64,000 bases of DNA from Chlorocebus sabaeus. Taxonomy: Eukaryota; Chordata; Mammalia; Primates; Cercopithecidae. The position numbers were made by a program, and so were the translations under genes. Every line of letters begins with the position of its first letter. Position 1 is the stretch's first letter. Under the pieces are notes generated by a model. The model was given only the letters and a program-made list of their open reading frames with translations. It was not told where the DNA came from and searched no databases. Location: assembly GCF_047675955.1 (NCBI RefSeq), contig NC_132911.1, forward strand, positions 70,961,133 to 71,025,132, in the 5' to 3' direction. Shown one piece after another: positions 33,814-45,345 of this stretch.

Positions 33814-34339
33814 TCTAATCTTTACTAGCTGTTATATTACCCTTGCAGATTCATCTAAGAATTGGCTGGCCTTGAAAAGTTTTGCCATCATCTTAAGCCT
33901 CTTTGAAAGAGCTGTTACCTACCCCTGGCAAGCCAGCTGCCCCTGAGCACCAGACTACAAAATTATCTTCTGACTGTCTAGCAGAGCGAAGGCAGATCCT
34001 TTTCCTGTTCCTCTTTTGAAAAGCCCTGCATGTATATGAATCTCCCAAAAAAGTCCCAGTTTTAATCCCACATAAATGACATAGCTTTTTGTTCTGTTCT
34101 TTCTTAGTTGTGGGTTTTTATGTCAATCCCCGTCTTACTCTGTTTTATTTAGCTGCCTGGCCAGAAGATGATTTTGCGGAATTTTAATTGCTTCAGTTTT
34201 ATAGCATAAATAGGTACTACATGTGTAGTAATAGCAGGCTTGCTTTTTCATTTTACTTTTAATCACTTAAAATAAATTTGTGAACTTTCGTCATTGGTCC
34301 CCAGAGGACTCTGTAAAGCATGTACATGTTGTGGAGGCA
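33814..34339. other. Unassigned intron
   Basis: No recognisable feature. Confidence 0.5.
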
Positions 34340-34545
34340 GGGTACTATAATGGATAGAAGCCCTGAAGTCAGACCAACTGGGTTCAAATCCTGCCTCTGC
34401 CTCTGGGGCAGGGTCCTTCATCCTTTCATGCTTCAGTTTCTCCTCAATTTCTTCTAGTTAGGGCTGTTGTGAGGAGCAACCAGATTCACACATGTAAAGC
34501 ACAGTCTGGCTTGTAATAAGTTTAGCCACTAATCAGTAAGTATTA
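34340..34545 (+). repeat. MIR SINE
   Basis: Sense MIR: 'ggtactataatggatagaag', 'gaccaactgggttcaaatcc', 'gggctgttgtgaggagcaa', 'acatgtaaagcacagtct'. Confidence 0.88.
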
Positions 34546-34597
34546 GGCTGCCAGTTCAATTTAGCTTGAAGGAAAGCAAAATCTTATTTAAGAAGAG

Positions 34598-34730
34598 TCG
34601 ATGTGGTACAGCAAACATGCACATATAGATTTTGGAGTTGGACAGATTTGCATTTGAATTCTGGCTCTATTGCCTGTTAGTCGCATATTAACTTGGGCAA
34701 GTGATTTAACCTCTTTATGTTTTTCTTCAG
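34598..34730 (+). repeat. MIR SINE, 5' part
   Basis: 'gattttggagttggacagat', 'gaattctggctctattgcc', 'gggcaagtgatttaacctc' is a second sense MIR just downstream of the first. Confidence 0.85.
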
Positions 34731-34879
34731 AGCAACATCTTTATTCCCAACGTATAATTTTGGCTTCTCTTTCCAAATATGATTGAGGCAAATGGGTGGA
34801 ATTTCTTTCAAACCTCTGCTTCCATACCTGCCTGGCTTTATTTTTAGCTAAGCTGTACGGTTTGCGGCTGTGTCCCTTC

Positions 34880-35370
34880 TCTGTACCCTCTCAGTATACC
34901 ATGCATACACATAACATCATACTTACAAATTTTTATGTTGCTTGTCAGTCTTCCCTGTCTTCCCTGTTAGGTAAGTTCTGTGAGAGTAGGATTTTCTCTT
35001 TGTCTTTTTTTTTTTTTTTGAGACAGAGTTTCACTCTGTAACCCAGGCTGTAGTGCAGTAGCACGATCTTGGCTCACTGCAACCTCTGCCTCCTGTGTCC
35101 CAGTTCAAGCAATTCTCCTCCTTCAGCCTCCCGAGTAGCTGGGATTGCAGGCACGTACCACCATGCCCAGCTAATTTTTGTATTTTTAGTAGAGATGGAG
35201 TTTCACCATGTTGGCCAGGCTGGTCTTGAACTCCTGACCTCATGATCCACCCTCCTCAGCCTCCCAAAGTGTGGGATTGCAGGTGTGAGCCACCGCGCAC
35301 AGACTTCATTTTGTCTTTTTTATTGCCTAGCGCATGATGAGCACTCAATAAGTGTTCGTTGAATGAAGGA
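34880..35370 (+). repeat. L2 LINE 3' end, split by an Alu
   Basis: 'ggtaagttctgtgagagtag' before the Alu and 'ttgcctagcgcatgatgagc' plus 'actcaataagtgttcgttga' after it rejoin into the L2 terminus. Confidence 0.75.
35008..35304 (-). mobile_element. AluS-like, full length
   Basis: An antisense Alu inside the L2, with 'ttgtctttttt' on both sides. Confidence 0.92.
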
Positions 35371-35519
35371 ATAAAAATGAATTCAAAACAAATTGTTATA
35401 CTTTAGATCTGATTTATTGGTTACTTTTACAGTGCTAGGTCTTTTACGCTATCTCAAATCCTTAAAGCAACCATATGAAGTCAGTCTTGCTTCTGTGAAG
35501 ACAGATTCTTCCCTAAGGG

Positions 35520-38160
35520 CTCTCTAATACCCCATGTGGGATGGTGGGATAGTGGGCCTTAGTGTTGGTCTTTTGTGTTGTGGTCGGGCACTTAGCACTG
35601 GCAGCACTGAATCCGTCTTGGTGAGGGGAAGGCCATATTGTCCCTATATAGCCTCCACACCTACTGCTTTGGCCACTTTGTCATCGGTCCATTGAGCAAG
35701 CAATGGGACGATTGGGAAAGAGGCTGACTGACATCCATAAGACAAGTCATCTTGACCACATGATTATTGAGAGCCTGTCTGTAGTGCGCATTGATGTGAG
35801 ACACAAATATGCTCACATTCTGTGCTGTAGTGAAAGGTTTGTATATGTACTTCTGCACACCTCCCTTTAAAAAATATATAATTTCCCAATCTTGTTCTTT
35901 CCTAATCACTGACCAGCAGGCCATCCATTAGCCACTGCCCAAGCTCATCATAGATAGGTCCCTTTGGCACTCCTCCTGACAGGTAAACCACCACGTGTGC
36001 TGCTCAGAGTTCTGCCCACTGGGAAGATTTCCCTTCACCACTCTCTTTCAGGCCATCCCTGAGTGGGGCTGCCTTTTCTCACTTCTGGCTGGTGTCAGCA
36101 CACTGTGCATGTCCATCCATAAACAAGCATGCCTTTTTCCTGCCCTGCTAACTGGCCTGAGGATCCTCCCCATGGGGCCTTAAATGTGGGTCTAGAAAAC
36201 TTACAAGGAAGGAGGAACAAACAGTAGGGGAGTCCGGGCTGCCGATCCCTGCAGTTTACTTGTGCCATCCAGGCTTGCTTAAGCCCAGTCTTGCTTTTAC
36301 CGTACCAAGTGGATTAGTGCTGTACATGTCTAGTTTTATGATTCAGTGAACCCGATAATACTCTGTTCACGATGGGCTGTTCTTTTGACACAGTCTCTTC
36401 ATTTTCCATAGGCGGTCATTGCATCTCTTCCTGGGCCTAGTAACAAGCCAGGAACCACAGACAGTGGTTGCTGGCAAACCCTAAGGGGTCTGAAACTCTT
36501 ACTCTTTCCTTGATGCTTGTCAGAGAGAGTTCATTCCTGTTTGCCATGTCATTTCCAGTACTACTGGGTGTGCTGAGGCATAGGCTCAAGGGTTAGGGCA
36601 GCTTTCATTGCTTTAGAACCTTCTCTTGGAATGGGCTTCAGTAAAAACTGGCAGGCTCATAGGTTACCCAGTAAATGGGTAAGAACAGCATATCCAAGTA
36701 TTGAAACTCACTATTTGTTTTACCTCTCTCTCAGTGCAAGTGGTGCAAGGTGTAGTAATTTCTCTCACTTGAGACGGGATATCCTGGCTCAGACCAGGGA
36801 AATCCTAGTGTGGTGAGTCCCTGAACTTTCATGAGTTTTTTTCCATCCTCTGGATTGTGTATGTGTCTTACACAGGTATCCAAAGTGCTTGCTAGTTTTT
36901 GTTCACCAGGTCCAGTTAAGATAATGGCATCCATGTGATGGACCAGCGTGGTGATCTCTGGGCTGTCAAGATGATCAAGGACTCTCCAGACTATATTATG
37001 GCAATTCAGACATAGCCCTCAGGTGAGACAATGAAGATACACTGCCTTTCTGCCACTTCAGGCAATTTGCATCTCATTGTCCTTACTGATGGTGATAGAA
37101 AAGAAAGCATTTGCCAGGTCGGTAGTCATACCAGATGTCTGGGGTTATGCTAATTTTCTTCAGAAAACAAAAACAAAAACACCACATTTAGAATCTCAGA
37201 ATCCCATTTGAAATTGGTATCACTATCTGATTAAATTTATGGTAATCCATTGTTGTGTTCCCAGTTCTTTCCAGCTTTGATCTAGGTAAATGGCCAAGTT
37301 AAATGGGGATATAAGAAGTTTTAACAGCCTTGCATCCTTTTAGTTTTTGATAGTGGTACTGATTTCTGAGCTTTTCCCATGGATGTGGTATACTTTTTGA
37401 TTACTTTCTTAGTAGGAAAAGGGGAGACAGTTCCAGAGGCTTCTTCATGGCCTTTTCTCTCATTATAGCTTTTATGACATGGGACAGGGAACCAATATGG
37501 GAATTTGGCCAGTTACTAAGCATATCTGTTTCCACTACAATTCTGTTACTAGGGAAATAAGCACAGGATGGGCCTATCGTCCCACTGGACCCACTGGGAG
37601 ACAGACTTACTCTCTGACCTTACCTCTGGAAGTCCCACTCTGACTTGTAGACCATGTTCTGGGTCTCTAGGAGATTAGTATTATTTCAGAGCTAGTATCT
37701 ACTAATGCTTGGGAGGATTATATATTCCCATTTCTGTAGTGGACAATCATCCTGGGGAATTGCTGCAGGTCCTTCTCAGGAAAGGCCTGGAGAAAGAGCA
37801 ACAGTATATGCCTGTGGCCGTTTAAAGGGTCACAATACGCTGGGTGTGGTGGCTCATGCCTACAATCCCAGCACTTTGGGAGGCCGATGTGGGCAGTTTG
37901 CTTGAGCTCTGGAGTTCGAGACCAGCCTGGCCAACATGACGAAACCCCATCTCTACCAAAAATACAAAAATAAGCCAGGCATAGTGGTGCATGCCTGTAG
38001 TCCCAGCTACTTGGGAGGCTGAGGTGAGAGGATTGCTTGAACCCTGGAGGTGGAGGTTACAGTGACCCAAGATTGCACCCTGCACTGCAGCCTAGGCGAC
38101 AGAATGAGACCCCATCTCAAAAAAAAAAGAGAGAAAAAAGGTCACAATAATCTTATTAGT
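35520..38160 (-). mobile_element. Class III (ERVL-like) endogenous retrovirus remnant, pol-type region
   Basis: On the plus strand the text is the reverse complement of ERVL-family pol sequence as I remember it: 'ctttggccactttgtcatcg', 'gttctgcccactgggaagat', 'gcatttgccaggtcggtag', 'tttatggtaatccattgttg' and 'tagaccatgttctgggtct' occur in antisense order. The remnant is broken by many stops and indels. No reading frame exceeds about 90 codons, and an Alu sits at 37838-38139. No function remains. Confidence 0.68.
37838..38139 (+). mobile_element. AluS-like, full length
   Basis: A dimeric sense Alu inside the ERV remnant, bracketed by 'ggtcacaata' (37828-37837 and 38140-38149). Confidence 0.93.
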
Positions 38161-40062
38161 CTTCCTTGATCTAAGATCCTTTGAATATATTCCTGTATGT
38201 GCTCTTCCCACTGGTAAATAAATTGTTGAGATCCTAAAATATTTTGTTATAAAGGCAGTTTTCTCCCAGAATAGACTTGGAACTTCTTTCTGGGGTCTTT
38301 TGGGTTATGAGACAATGAAAGATGGTGAGAGTAGATAGTGAAGAGAATTAGCATCCCTTGTGAAACAACTTGAAAAGAGTTTTATTGAGAAGGAGGCGTT
38401 TGGATGCAGGGTATTCTCTGAGAGATACAGACAGCTGCTTTCAGCAAGAAAGTTCAGCTGAATTTGGGGTTCAGCATTCTTAGCCTCATCTATTCCTACC
38501 CAAATGCCTGCGTCTATGATTCAAGTCATTCTCCTTTCCAGCCAGTGCCATATGTTAACACATGAAACTTTGCAGGATTATATATTGAATTGGCTCTGCA
38601 ACCCTAGCCATCAAACCCTGGGCTTGATCCTTAGTCTTCTCAGCTCGGCAACTATAAGAGATGAAGGACTCTAATAAAACAGCCACGGATTTTCTACCCA
38701 TCTCTTTGGGAATTCACAGCTTTGACTTTGTCATTTGCTTTAGGCACATTCTCAAGGACAGCCAGAAGCAGCCCCAGCCCACATTGCAGTCTCTGAAGTC
38801 AGTGTTTTTATCTGCTACTTGGACTTTGAGCACTCTCCACCTGCACTCCATCCTGTGACACCATGCACAGGTAGTAGTTTGAGCGATCATGATGTCACTG
38901 TGTGCCATCCCCTCCCCCCACGGGAAGATTTTCAGGACACTTGTCAAGTACACATTCCATTTTTGAGGCTGTGTTTCCTGCGGTCTTCTTGGTACCAGTT
39001 AACTGCATCAGTCATATGACACACTCAAATGTAGTTGAAGGGAGTTTAACAAAGGGACTGTTAACTAAGATGTTGTGGGCAGGATTAGAGGAACCATCAT
39101 GGCTTGTTGAAGCACCTCTTTACTAGCAAAGTCAGGAAGCTGTTATTATTCCCAGGCCCTTCAGCTGTAGCTGTGGAAGAGGGGCTGCCTGCTAGGAACT
39201 GTGGGCTTAGGTGGGTAAACCACTGATGTCAGAAAGGGACCAGGGGAACAAATATCTTAGCGCCATTCTTCTCTTACCCTGTAATTTGTTAGTGACTCTC
39301 ATGGCTGCATCCAGCCAGAGGGCAAAGGCAAATTAGTGTGCAGTCCGTAGAGCTCAGACTTCTGGACATGTGGCTGGGTGGAGAAAGAGTGGCATTTGGG
39401 TCTGGAAGGGCAGATAGAGACTGTCAAGTGCAATTGCCAAACTGGAACCTTTGGCTCAGGTTTGAGTGTGCTTCTTGAGTGTAGACTTCTACACTTAACT
39501 GCCAGCTGTGCCTGTTCCCTTAGATGTCCCCTGGGTACCTTGCAGGAAACAAGTTGTCCTGCCTACCATCTCTTTCCTTCTCCTTTATTCCTGATGCCAC
39601 TTAATGTGATACCTTACTGTCCCTTCCAAAAGGAGGACCTGAGGAATTCTGCTTCTGTGGGCTATAGCACAGCAAGGCACTCATATAAAGTAACAGCAGT
39701 ACCTGCCACCCTGAGCCCCACATTCTCAAGGGAGAGGTGTGGAAAGTGTAGCTCATAACCTTCACCTTCTCAGTGTCTCTGCTGCAGGAGGAGAAGCATG
39801 GGTTAATGTGGCTTCTAAGGTTCCAGGACAGGGCCAGTCTGCCTTAGAAGTACAATAGGTTCCACCTGCTCTCATGCTTAGGCAGTAGATCGCTGTGACA
39901 GGCAGGCCAGGCTCTGGTCAGGTGCTTCCCTGGTCTTAGTGGGGCAAAGCAGCTACTATTATGGGGCTTTAGAATACTATAATTTACAGACAGATGCTGT
40001 ACTCTTTGTTGAGGCGGGACCAATTACTTGTCTGTATATTCTAACAACTAATTCAGCTACAC
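38161..40062 (-). mobile_element. Probable continuation of the ERVL-like remnant (gag/leader side) or adjacent old repeat
   Basis: 'cctgggcttgatccttagtc', 'gtgacaccatgcacaggtag', 'gggagtttaacaaagggac' and 'gggctgcctgctaggaactg' are words I recall from a multi-copy old element lying beside such pol remnants. No clear LTR boundary is visible. The longest frame (39378-39758 plus) is not protein-like. Confidence 0.4.
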
Positions 40063-40079
40063 AGAAATATTTCTGACTG

Positions 40080-40369
40080 CTGGGTGCAGTGGTTCACGCC
40101 TGTAATCCCAGCACTTTCGGAGGCCGAGGCAGACGGATCACCTGAGGTCAGGAGTTTGAGACCAGCCTGACCAACATGGAGAAACGCCGTCTCTACTAAA
40201 AATACAAAATTAGTTGGATGAGGTGGCACGTACCCGTAATCCCAGCTACTTGGGAGGCTGAGGCAGGAGAATCGCTTGAACCCGGGAGGCGGAGGTTACA
40301 GTGAGCCAAGATCGCGCCATTGCTCTCCAGCCTGGGTGACGAGAGCAAAACTCCGTCTCAAAAAAAAAA
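40080..40369 (+). mobile_element. AluS-like, full length
   Basis: A dimeric sense Alu between 'agaaatatttctgactgc' (40063-40080) and 'agaaatctttctgactgc' (40370-40387), an 18-bp TSD with one mismatch. Confidence 0.95.
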
Positions 40370-40618
40370 AGAAATCTTTCTGACTGCATTTCCAGCAGCA
40401 AATCCAACAAGGGAAGCTTTCAATCATCTCAAAGGAAGCATTCTTATAATCAGTTAAAACTCATTATACCTGAATATTCAATGCCTGCTGATATATATTT
40501 TAAGTCATTACCTGAATATAATTTATTTATAGTGACCAGATCTGTTACAGCGACTTCCTGAAACTGACCATCCAGGGAAATTATCCAAGCATACTGACAC
40601 TTTAAAAAGTATTATTTA

Positions 40619-40931
40619 GTCTGAGTGTGGTGGCTCATGCCTGTAATCCTAGCACTTTGGGAGATTAAGTTGGGAGGAATGCCTGAGCCCAGGAGTTCAA
40701 GACCAGCCTGGGCAATGTAATGAGACCCCGTATCTTAAGAAAAAAACAAAAAAAAAGTATTGTTTGAGCCAGGCATGATGGTCTGTGCCTATAGTCACAG
40801 CTACTTGGGAGGCTCAAGCAGAACATCACTTGAGCCTAGGAGTTTGAGGCTGCAGTGCAGCATGATTGTACCTGTGAATAGCTACTGCATTCTAACCTGG
40901 GCAACATAGCAACACCCTGTCTCTAAAAGAA
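40619..40931 (+). mobile_element. AluJ, full length
   Basis: A highly diverged sense dimer with an internal A-rich linker and 'aaagtattattt/aaaggtattattt' flanks. Confidence 0.9.
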
Positions 40932-41124
40932 AGGTATTATTTGGTGTCATGTGGTGTCAGAGTATGGGCTGCTGTGTGTAGCAAAGGTGACATCAGTGTG
41001 ACATCTCTAGCCCTTTATTCATGAGTGGGATGATATTAACATACTGCATTTATTTTGTAGGAAGATCTACTGTAGTGTCTCTGACCAGAGGTTCAGTGCA
41101 AAAGAATAATCCACAGTTATAATG

Positions 41125-41260
41125 AAGCATAGTACAGTGGTTAAGAGTTGGAACTCTGGAGTCAGATGGCCTGGGTTCAAATCCGGGATGTATGAATTAT
41201 TTCATCTCTCTGTGTTTCAGTTGCCTTATTTGTAAAATGAGTAAATAGTTATGTACTATA
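41125..41260 (+). repeat. MIR SINE (upstream copy)
   Basis: 'catagtacagtggttaagag', 'ggcctgggttcaaatcc', 'gttgccttatttgtaaaatg' give the MIR 5' half and core. It is part of the direct duplication described at 41154. Confidence 0.88.
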
Positions 41261-41370
41261 CAGGATTGTAATCTGAATTGTTCAGCATACTTGACCAGTT
41301 CATCTTGATTCAGGAAGTCTGAAAACCACACTTGGTTACCTCCAACTAGATCTTTTCTAGGTGAGAGTTA
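41154..41370 (+). repeat. Direct duplication, copy 1 (upstream of SGK3 coding exon 1)
   Basis: About 216 bp from 'agagttggaactctggagtc' to 'ctagatcttttcta' recur at 43074-43290 in the same orientation with roughly 14 differences. Shared sequence extends well past the MIR into unrelated flank, so this is a local segmental duplication, not two MIR insertions. Confidence 0.95.
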
Positions 41371-41629
41371 GTACTTAGTCTACATGAACTGAGGTGTGTC
41401 AGTTACTGGAATTTTCTAATAGTAAGGAAGGTAGATGGACTGCAGATATTTGTGGGTTGTAGTAAGAACACAGTAGAAACTAAATCTCTAACCTGGACTG
41501 AGACTGATGAGCAAAAGTAAATTCCTGCCAGAATAAATGTAAAATTAGTCCCATGCTTAAGGAATAACCATCATAGTATGTTAAAATTGTTTTTGTTAAT
41601 CACTTCTTTTTTTTTTTCTGTTGGTTAAG

Positions 41630-41750
41630 GTTGCATGATGGAATTTGAACATTACTTCAAGAGGTGTTATGTTTTGGATTAGTTAATTGAGTTTGTCCTC
41701 TGCTGACTGTTTCTTCGGACGCATTTTTTGGTGTGCTCTTGAGGGATTAA
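41630..41750 (+). promoter_or_regulatory. SGK3: SGK3 5' UTR in exon 2 with two upstream ORFs
   Basis: The acceptor is a long pyrimidine tract ending 'gttggttaag' at 41629. The leader contains a 15-codon uORF (tandem ATGs at 41635 and 41638, stop TAG at 41680-41682). A 5-codon uORF overlaps it (41669-41686, stop TAA). An in-frame TAA at 41748-41750 directly precedes the SGK3 start. The alternative acceptor AG at 41681-41682 has a poor pyrimidine tract. If exon 2 starts at 41630, both uORFs are in the mRNA and would damp translation. Confidence 0.65.
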
Positions 41751-41846
41751 ATGCAAAGAGATCATACCATGGACTACAAGGAAAGCTGCCCAAGTGTAAG
41801 CATTCCCAGCTCTGATGAACACAGAGAGAAAAAGAAGAGGTTTACT
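41751..41846 (+). CDS. SGK3: SGK3 coding exon 1 (residues 1-32), serine/threonine kinase SGK3
   Basis: This encodes [13 protein letters not shown]... to ...KKKRFT, the SGK3/CISK N terminus. Exon end ACT|GTAAGT (41846/41847) is a consensus donor and leaves phase 0. SGK3 is an AGC-family kinase activated by PDK1 and mTORC2 downstream of PI3-kinase. It differs from SGK1 and SGK2 by an N-terminal PX domain that brings it to PtdIns(3)P on early endosomes; the PX fold begins near the end of this exon. The first ATG (41751) has a weak context (T at -3, C at +4). The second in-frame ATG (41769, Met7) has a strong one (A at -3, G at +4), so initiation at Met7 is plausible. The exon is bracketed by a 216-bp direct duplication. 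Confidence 0.95.
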
Positions 41847-42082
41847 GTAAGTACTTAACATAAAACATGTGGAAAAAAATTGAATATAGAGAATATTTTC
41901 ATTTCTGCTTTTCTTCTCCAACCTAGAACACCCCCTTCCCCATCTCCCACATACCTGGATTTTACTTCTTTCACATAATCTGTTCTCCACAAAGTCTTCT
42001 GTGGCTACCGTAATGGAATAAATTTTCCTTTTTTAGTCTCTTTACTTATCCTCTTGGAGAATTGTATGACACTATCTAACTA

Positions 42083-42086
<4 letters not shown>

Positions 42087-42115
<29 letters not shown>

Positions 42116-42407
42116 GAGACAAGAGTCTCATTCTGTCACCAGGCTGGAGTGCAGTGGTACAACCTCTGCTCACTGCCTCCTAGGTTCAACTTTTGCCTCC
42201 TGGGTTCAAGCGATTCTCCTGCCTCAGCCTCCCGAGTAGCTGGGACTACAGGCGCGTGCCACCCACGCCCAGCCAATTTTTGTATTTTTAGTAGAGATGG
42301 GGTTTTACCATATTGGTCAGGATGGTCTTGATCTCTTGACCTCGTGATCCGCCCACCTTGGTGTCCCAAAGTGCTGGGATTACAGGCGTGAGCCACCACG
42401 CCTGACC
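42087..42407 (-). mobile_element. Alu, full length
   Basis: An antisense Alu with ~29 T. 'tctaactaatc' at 42075-42085 and 42411-42421 is its target duplication. Confidence 0.93.
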
Positions 42408-42429
42408 GTGTCTAACTAATCTTGGTTGT

Positions 42430-42580
42430 TTTTTTTTTTTTGAGACAGAGTCTGACACTGTCACCCAGGCTGGAGTGCAGTGGCGCCATCTTGGCTCACT
42501 GCAAGCTCCGCCTCCCGGTTCACGCCATTCAGTCCCCCGAGTAGCTGGGACTACAGGTGCCTGCCACCATGCCCAGCTAC
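42430..42580 (-). mobile_element. AluY-like, 5'-truncated
   Basis: An antisense Alu inserted in the same target word: 'taactaatctt' at 42413-42423 and 'taactaatctt' at 42581-42591. It stops at 'catgcccagctac', so the element's 5' half is absent. Confidence 0.92.
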
Positions 42581-42591
42581 TAACTAATCTT

Positions 42592-43073
42592 CTTAACAGA
42601 AAATGTGCATATGCATACACATGGATCTACGCACACACTTACAATTTTGCGTGCACTGTCAGGAATTAATGGACTCCTGAAGACATCGATTTCATATTAA
42701 GAACTACTGTCCTGAAATGTTTATAGTATCTCTCAGTTTTAAAATATTTAATTCAGTATTTTTTTTTTTTTTTACCTTAAAGGCTAAGCCATTTCTAATT
42801 TTATCATTTATCACTGTAGTATCTACTACAGGGCTTTATAAAGAGTAAGCACAATGAACATTTGCTCAATCTGTGTATCAGTTTTTATTATTGGAGAATA
42901 GTCACTTTTCTAATTAGTGTGCTGAAACATACAATATTGTATGTAGTTCCAGTAGTCCTATTAGTACATACAGAGGTCTTGTGCCCTCCTCCCCCTGAAA
43001 AAAAAAAAAGCCATTTATCATGTATATTACTGATCTGCTCTTCCTCGTAACTCCCCACTCTCTCCTCGCCTAC
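42592..43073. other. Unassigned intron
   Basis: No gene or clear repeat is seen. An isolated T-run (42758-42773) and A-run (42999-43010) are present. Confidence 0.5.
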
Positions 43074-43290
43074 AGAGTTGGAACTCTGGAGTCAGATGGC
43101 CTGGGTTCAAATCTGGGATGTATGAATTACTTCACCTGTCTGTGTTTCAGTTGCCTTATTTGTAAAATGAGTAAATAACTGTGTACTCTACAGGACTGTA
43201 ATCTGAATTGTTCAGCACACTTGACCAGTTCATCCTGATGCAGGAAGTCTGAAAACCACACTTTGGTTACTTCCAACTAGATCTTTTCTA
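43074..43290 (+). repeat. Direct duplication, copy 2 (downstream of SGK3 coding exon 1)
   Basis: The partner of 41154-41370, offset by 1920 bp, same orientation. It starts inside the MIR, so the MIR's first ~30 bp ('catagtacagtggtta') is missing from this copy. Confidence 0.95.
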
Positions 43291-44725
43291 TGTTGTATGA
43301 GTAATATGAAGAAATTCATTTAGCCCAATTCTGTTTAATACTTAGTCTGATCTAATAATTTAACCAGGTCTCAGGATAAAATGCTTAGCCTCTCTTCTAC
43401 TTTCTTTCTCTTACTTGAACACACATCCACTTGACAAATTGTGAGTTTCTATGTCATATTCTAGGCACTGGGGATACAGTGGAACAAGAGTGACATTAGC
43501 CCTAGCTCTCAAGGAACTTTCATTAACTGGGGCAAGACAGACAATAAGGAAATATGCAAATAAGATAATTTCATATTGTATTAAGTATTGTACTGTTTCC
43601 TGTGAAATTCTGTTAGATTTCACAGGGAATCTAATCTTGTTTTGTTTTTACCAATGGAAGTATTTTTAAGGATTTGATTAGTTTTTGTTTTTGTCTACTA
43701 TTTTATTAGTACATATTTAATAAGCACTTGTTTATAAATCATACTGTTAATTTATAATTTCACAAGGCTTTATCTTGCCTTCTGTAAATATATTTGCTGC
43801 AGAGCTGCTCCAGCTTGGAACCTAGACTTGCTCCTGGTCTTGGCTGTATTTGGGTAGCCAGGGGAGGCCACCTGAACTTTCTAAGGTCTATTCTTCTCAC
43901 CAAGTCAGCACAAATAATTCAAGAAACTCACAATCATATAAACTTTACTGTTTTTATTCTCTTACAGCAGTTCTGCTTCTAGGCTTGTCTGATCCTGAGT
44001 GCCATGTGAGATAAATCTCTTGTCTAGTCTTACTCAATGTCACTGGAACTTTGGCTAAGTTTTTTGCCCTCTACTTCTGCATACTGTCCATGGGGGGGGG
44101 AATCAAATTAATTCTAACATCTTACACGTAATAGCTTCCTCTAAGACAACCAGATTCCTTTTCGGTTAAGACCAAAATAGGCAGATTACCATCCTGCAGC
44201 TCATGTAGGGTGTCTCATGTATAGTGGGGGGTTATAATATTTGTTCTGCTTACTTCATAGGGTTGTTGGATTATGATTATATGAGGTTATGTATACTTGA
44301 AAATACTGAATATGGAAGATAATACTAGGAAATCTGAGAATAAATTTTTATTAATAGTTTGAAAACTACTATGTGAAAGGTGACCTAAAACTACTATGTG
44401 AAAGATGAAGAGAACTAATAATTGAAGGTTTTTTATGAAGCAAGTATCACTTTTGAAAATACTTTGTAAGTTCAAGGTAGTAATTACTGCTAGGGAAGAA
44501 GAGAGGAAAGTGGCAACAGTTGAATCTATAGTATTTTATTCTTTGGCAAAAAATCTGAAGCAAGAATGGCAAAATGTTAGAAATTCAGTAGATCCAAATA
44601 ATGAGCACATGGGTGTTGACTATGTTATTCCCTGAAAATTAAAGAAATATTTTGTAACATTTGAAAAATAAAATATCACCTGTTTTTTTCCTGACCTTAT
44701 ATTCTTCCCATCACAAGAAATCACC
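43291..44725. other. Unassigned intron
   Basis: No gene is recognised. A run of 9 G lies at 44092-44100. A 24-bp-scale local repeat 'aaactactatgtgaaag' occurs twice at 44363-44379 and 44388-44404. Reading frames are short. Confidence 0.5.
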
Positions 44726-45023
44726 TTTTTTTTTTCCCTCAAGTCATGATCTTGCTTTTGACACTCAGGCTGGAGTGCAGTGGTGTGATCTCAGCTCACT
44801 ACAGCCTCGACTTACCTGGGCTCAAGCAGTCCTCTTACCTCAGCCTCCTGCGTAGCTGGGACTATAGGCGTGTACACCATGCCTGGCTAATTTTTAAGTT
44901 TTTTGTAAAGACGGGGTCTCCCTATGTTGCCCAGGCTGGTCTCCAGCTCCTATGCTCAAGTGATCCTCCCACCTCAGCCTCACAAAGTGCTGAGATTATA
45001 GGCATGACCCACTGAGCCCAGCC
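44726..45023 (-). mobile_element. AluJ-like, full length
   Basis: An antisense Alu with an impure T-tract and many substitutions, ~240 bp upstream of the SGK3 exon at 45262. Confidence 0.9.
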
Positions 45024-45261
45024 AAGAATACCATTTGACAAGATTCAATAAGTGCTTTAATTGGTATGTTTATGTATCTTGGAGAATCATATAAAAATGT
45101 TAATGTTAATATCAGTTTCAGAATATGAAAATAGCCTTATTGAAAGAGCCAGACTGTTTCAAAAAATATATATATATGAAAACAGGTTTAATGTATTTAA
45201 GTAGCTAATGGGTTTTTTGCAATTAAATTTTGTTACATTGTTATTTTTTTTATTTCCACAG

Positions 45262-45345
45262 GTTTATAAAGTTCTGGTTTCAGTGGGAAGGAGTGAATGG
45301 TTTGTCTTCAGGAGATATGCAGAGTTTGATAAACTTTACAACACT
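45262..45345 (+). CDS. SGK3: SGK3 coding exon 2 (residues 33-60), PX domain
   Basis: The acceptor 'tttttttatttccacag' precedes the exon; the donor ACT|GTAAGT follows at 45345/45346. The 84 nt (phase 0 to 0) encode VYKVLVSVGRSEWFVFRRYA... to KLYNT. This is the beta-strand region and the RRY motif of the PX domain. Arg50 in that motif is the conserved residue that contacts the 3-phosphate of PtdIns(3)P in SGK3. Losing this exon would keep the reading frame but destroy lipid binding. Confidence 0.97.

Noticed and set aside
39378..39758. 126-codon plus-strand frame
   Set aside because: Lies in the repeat-like region next to the ERV remnant, in the opposite orientation. Cys/Leu-rich with no motif.
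41680..41682. Alternative splice acceptor (ggattag) within SGK3 exon 2
   Set aside because: It lacks a pyrimidine tract. The upstream site at 41629 has a long T-rich tract and is preferred, though minor use is possible.
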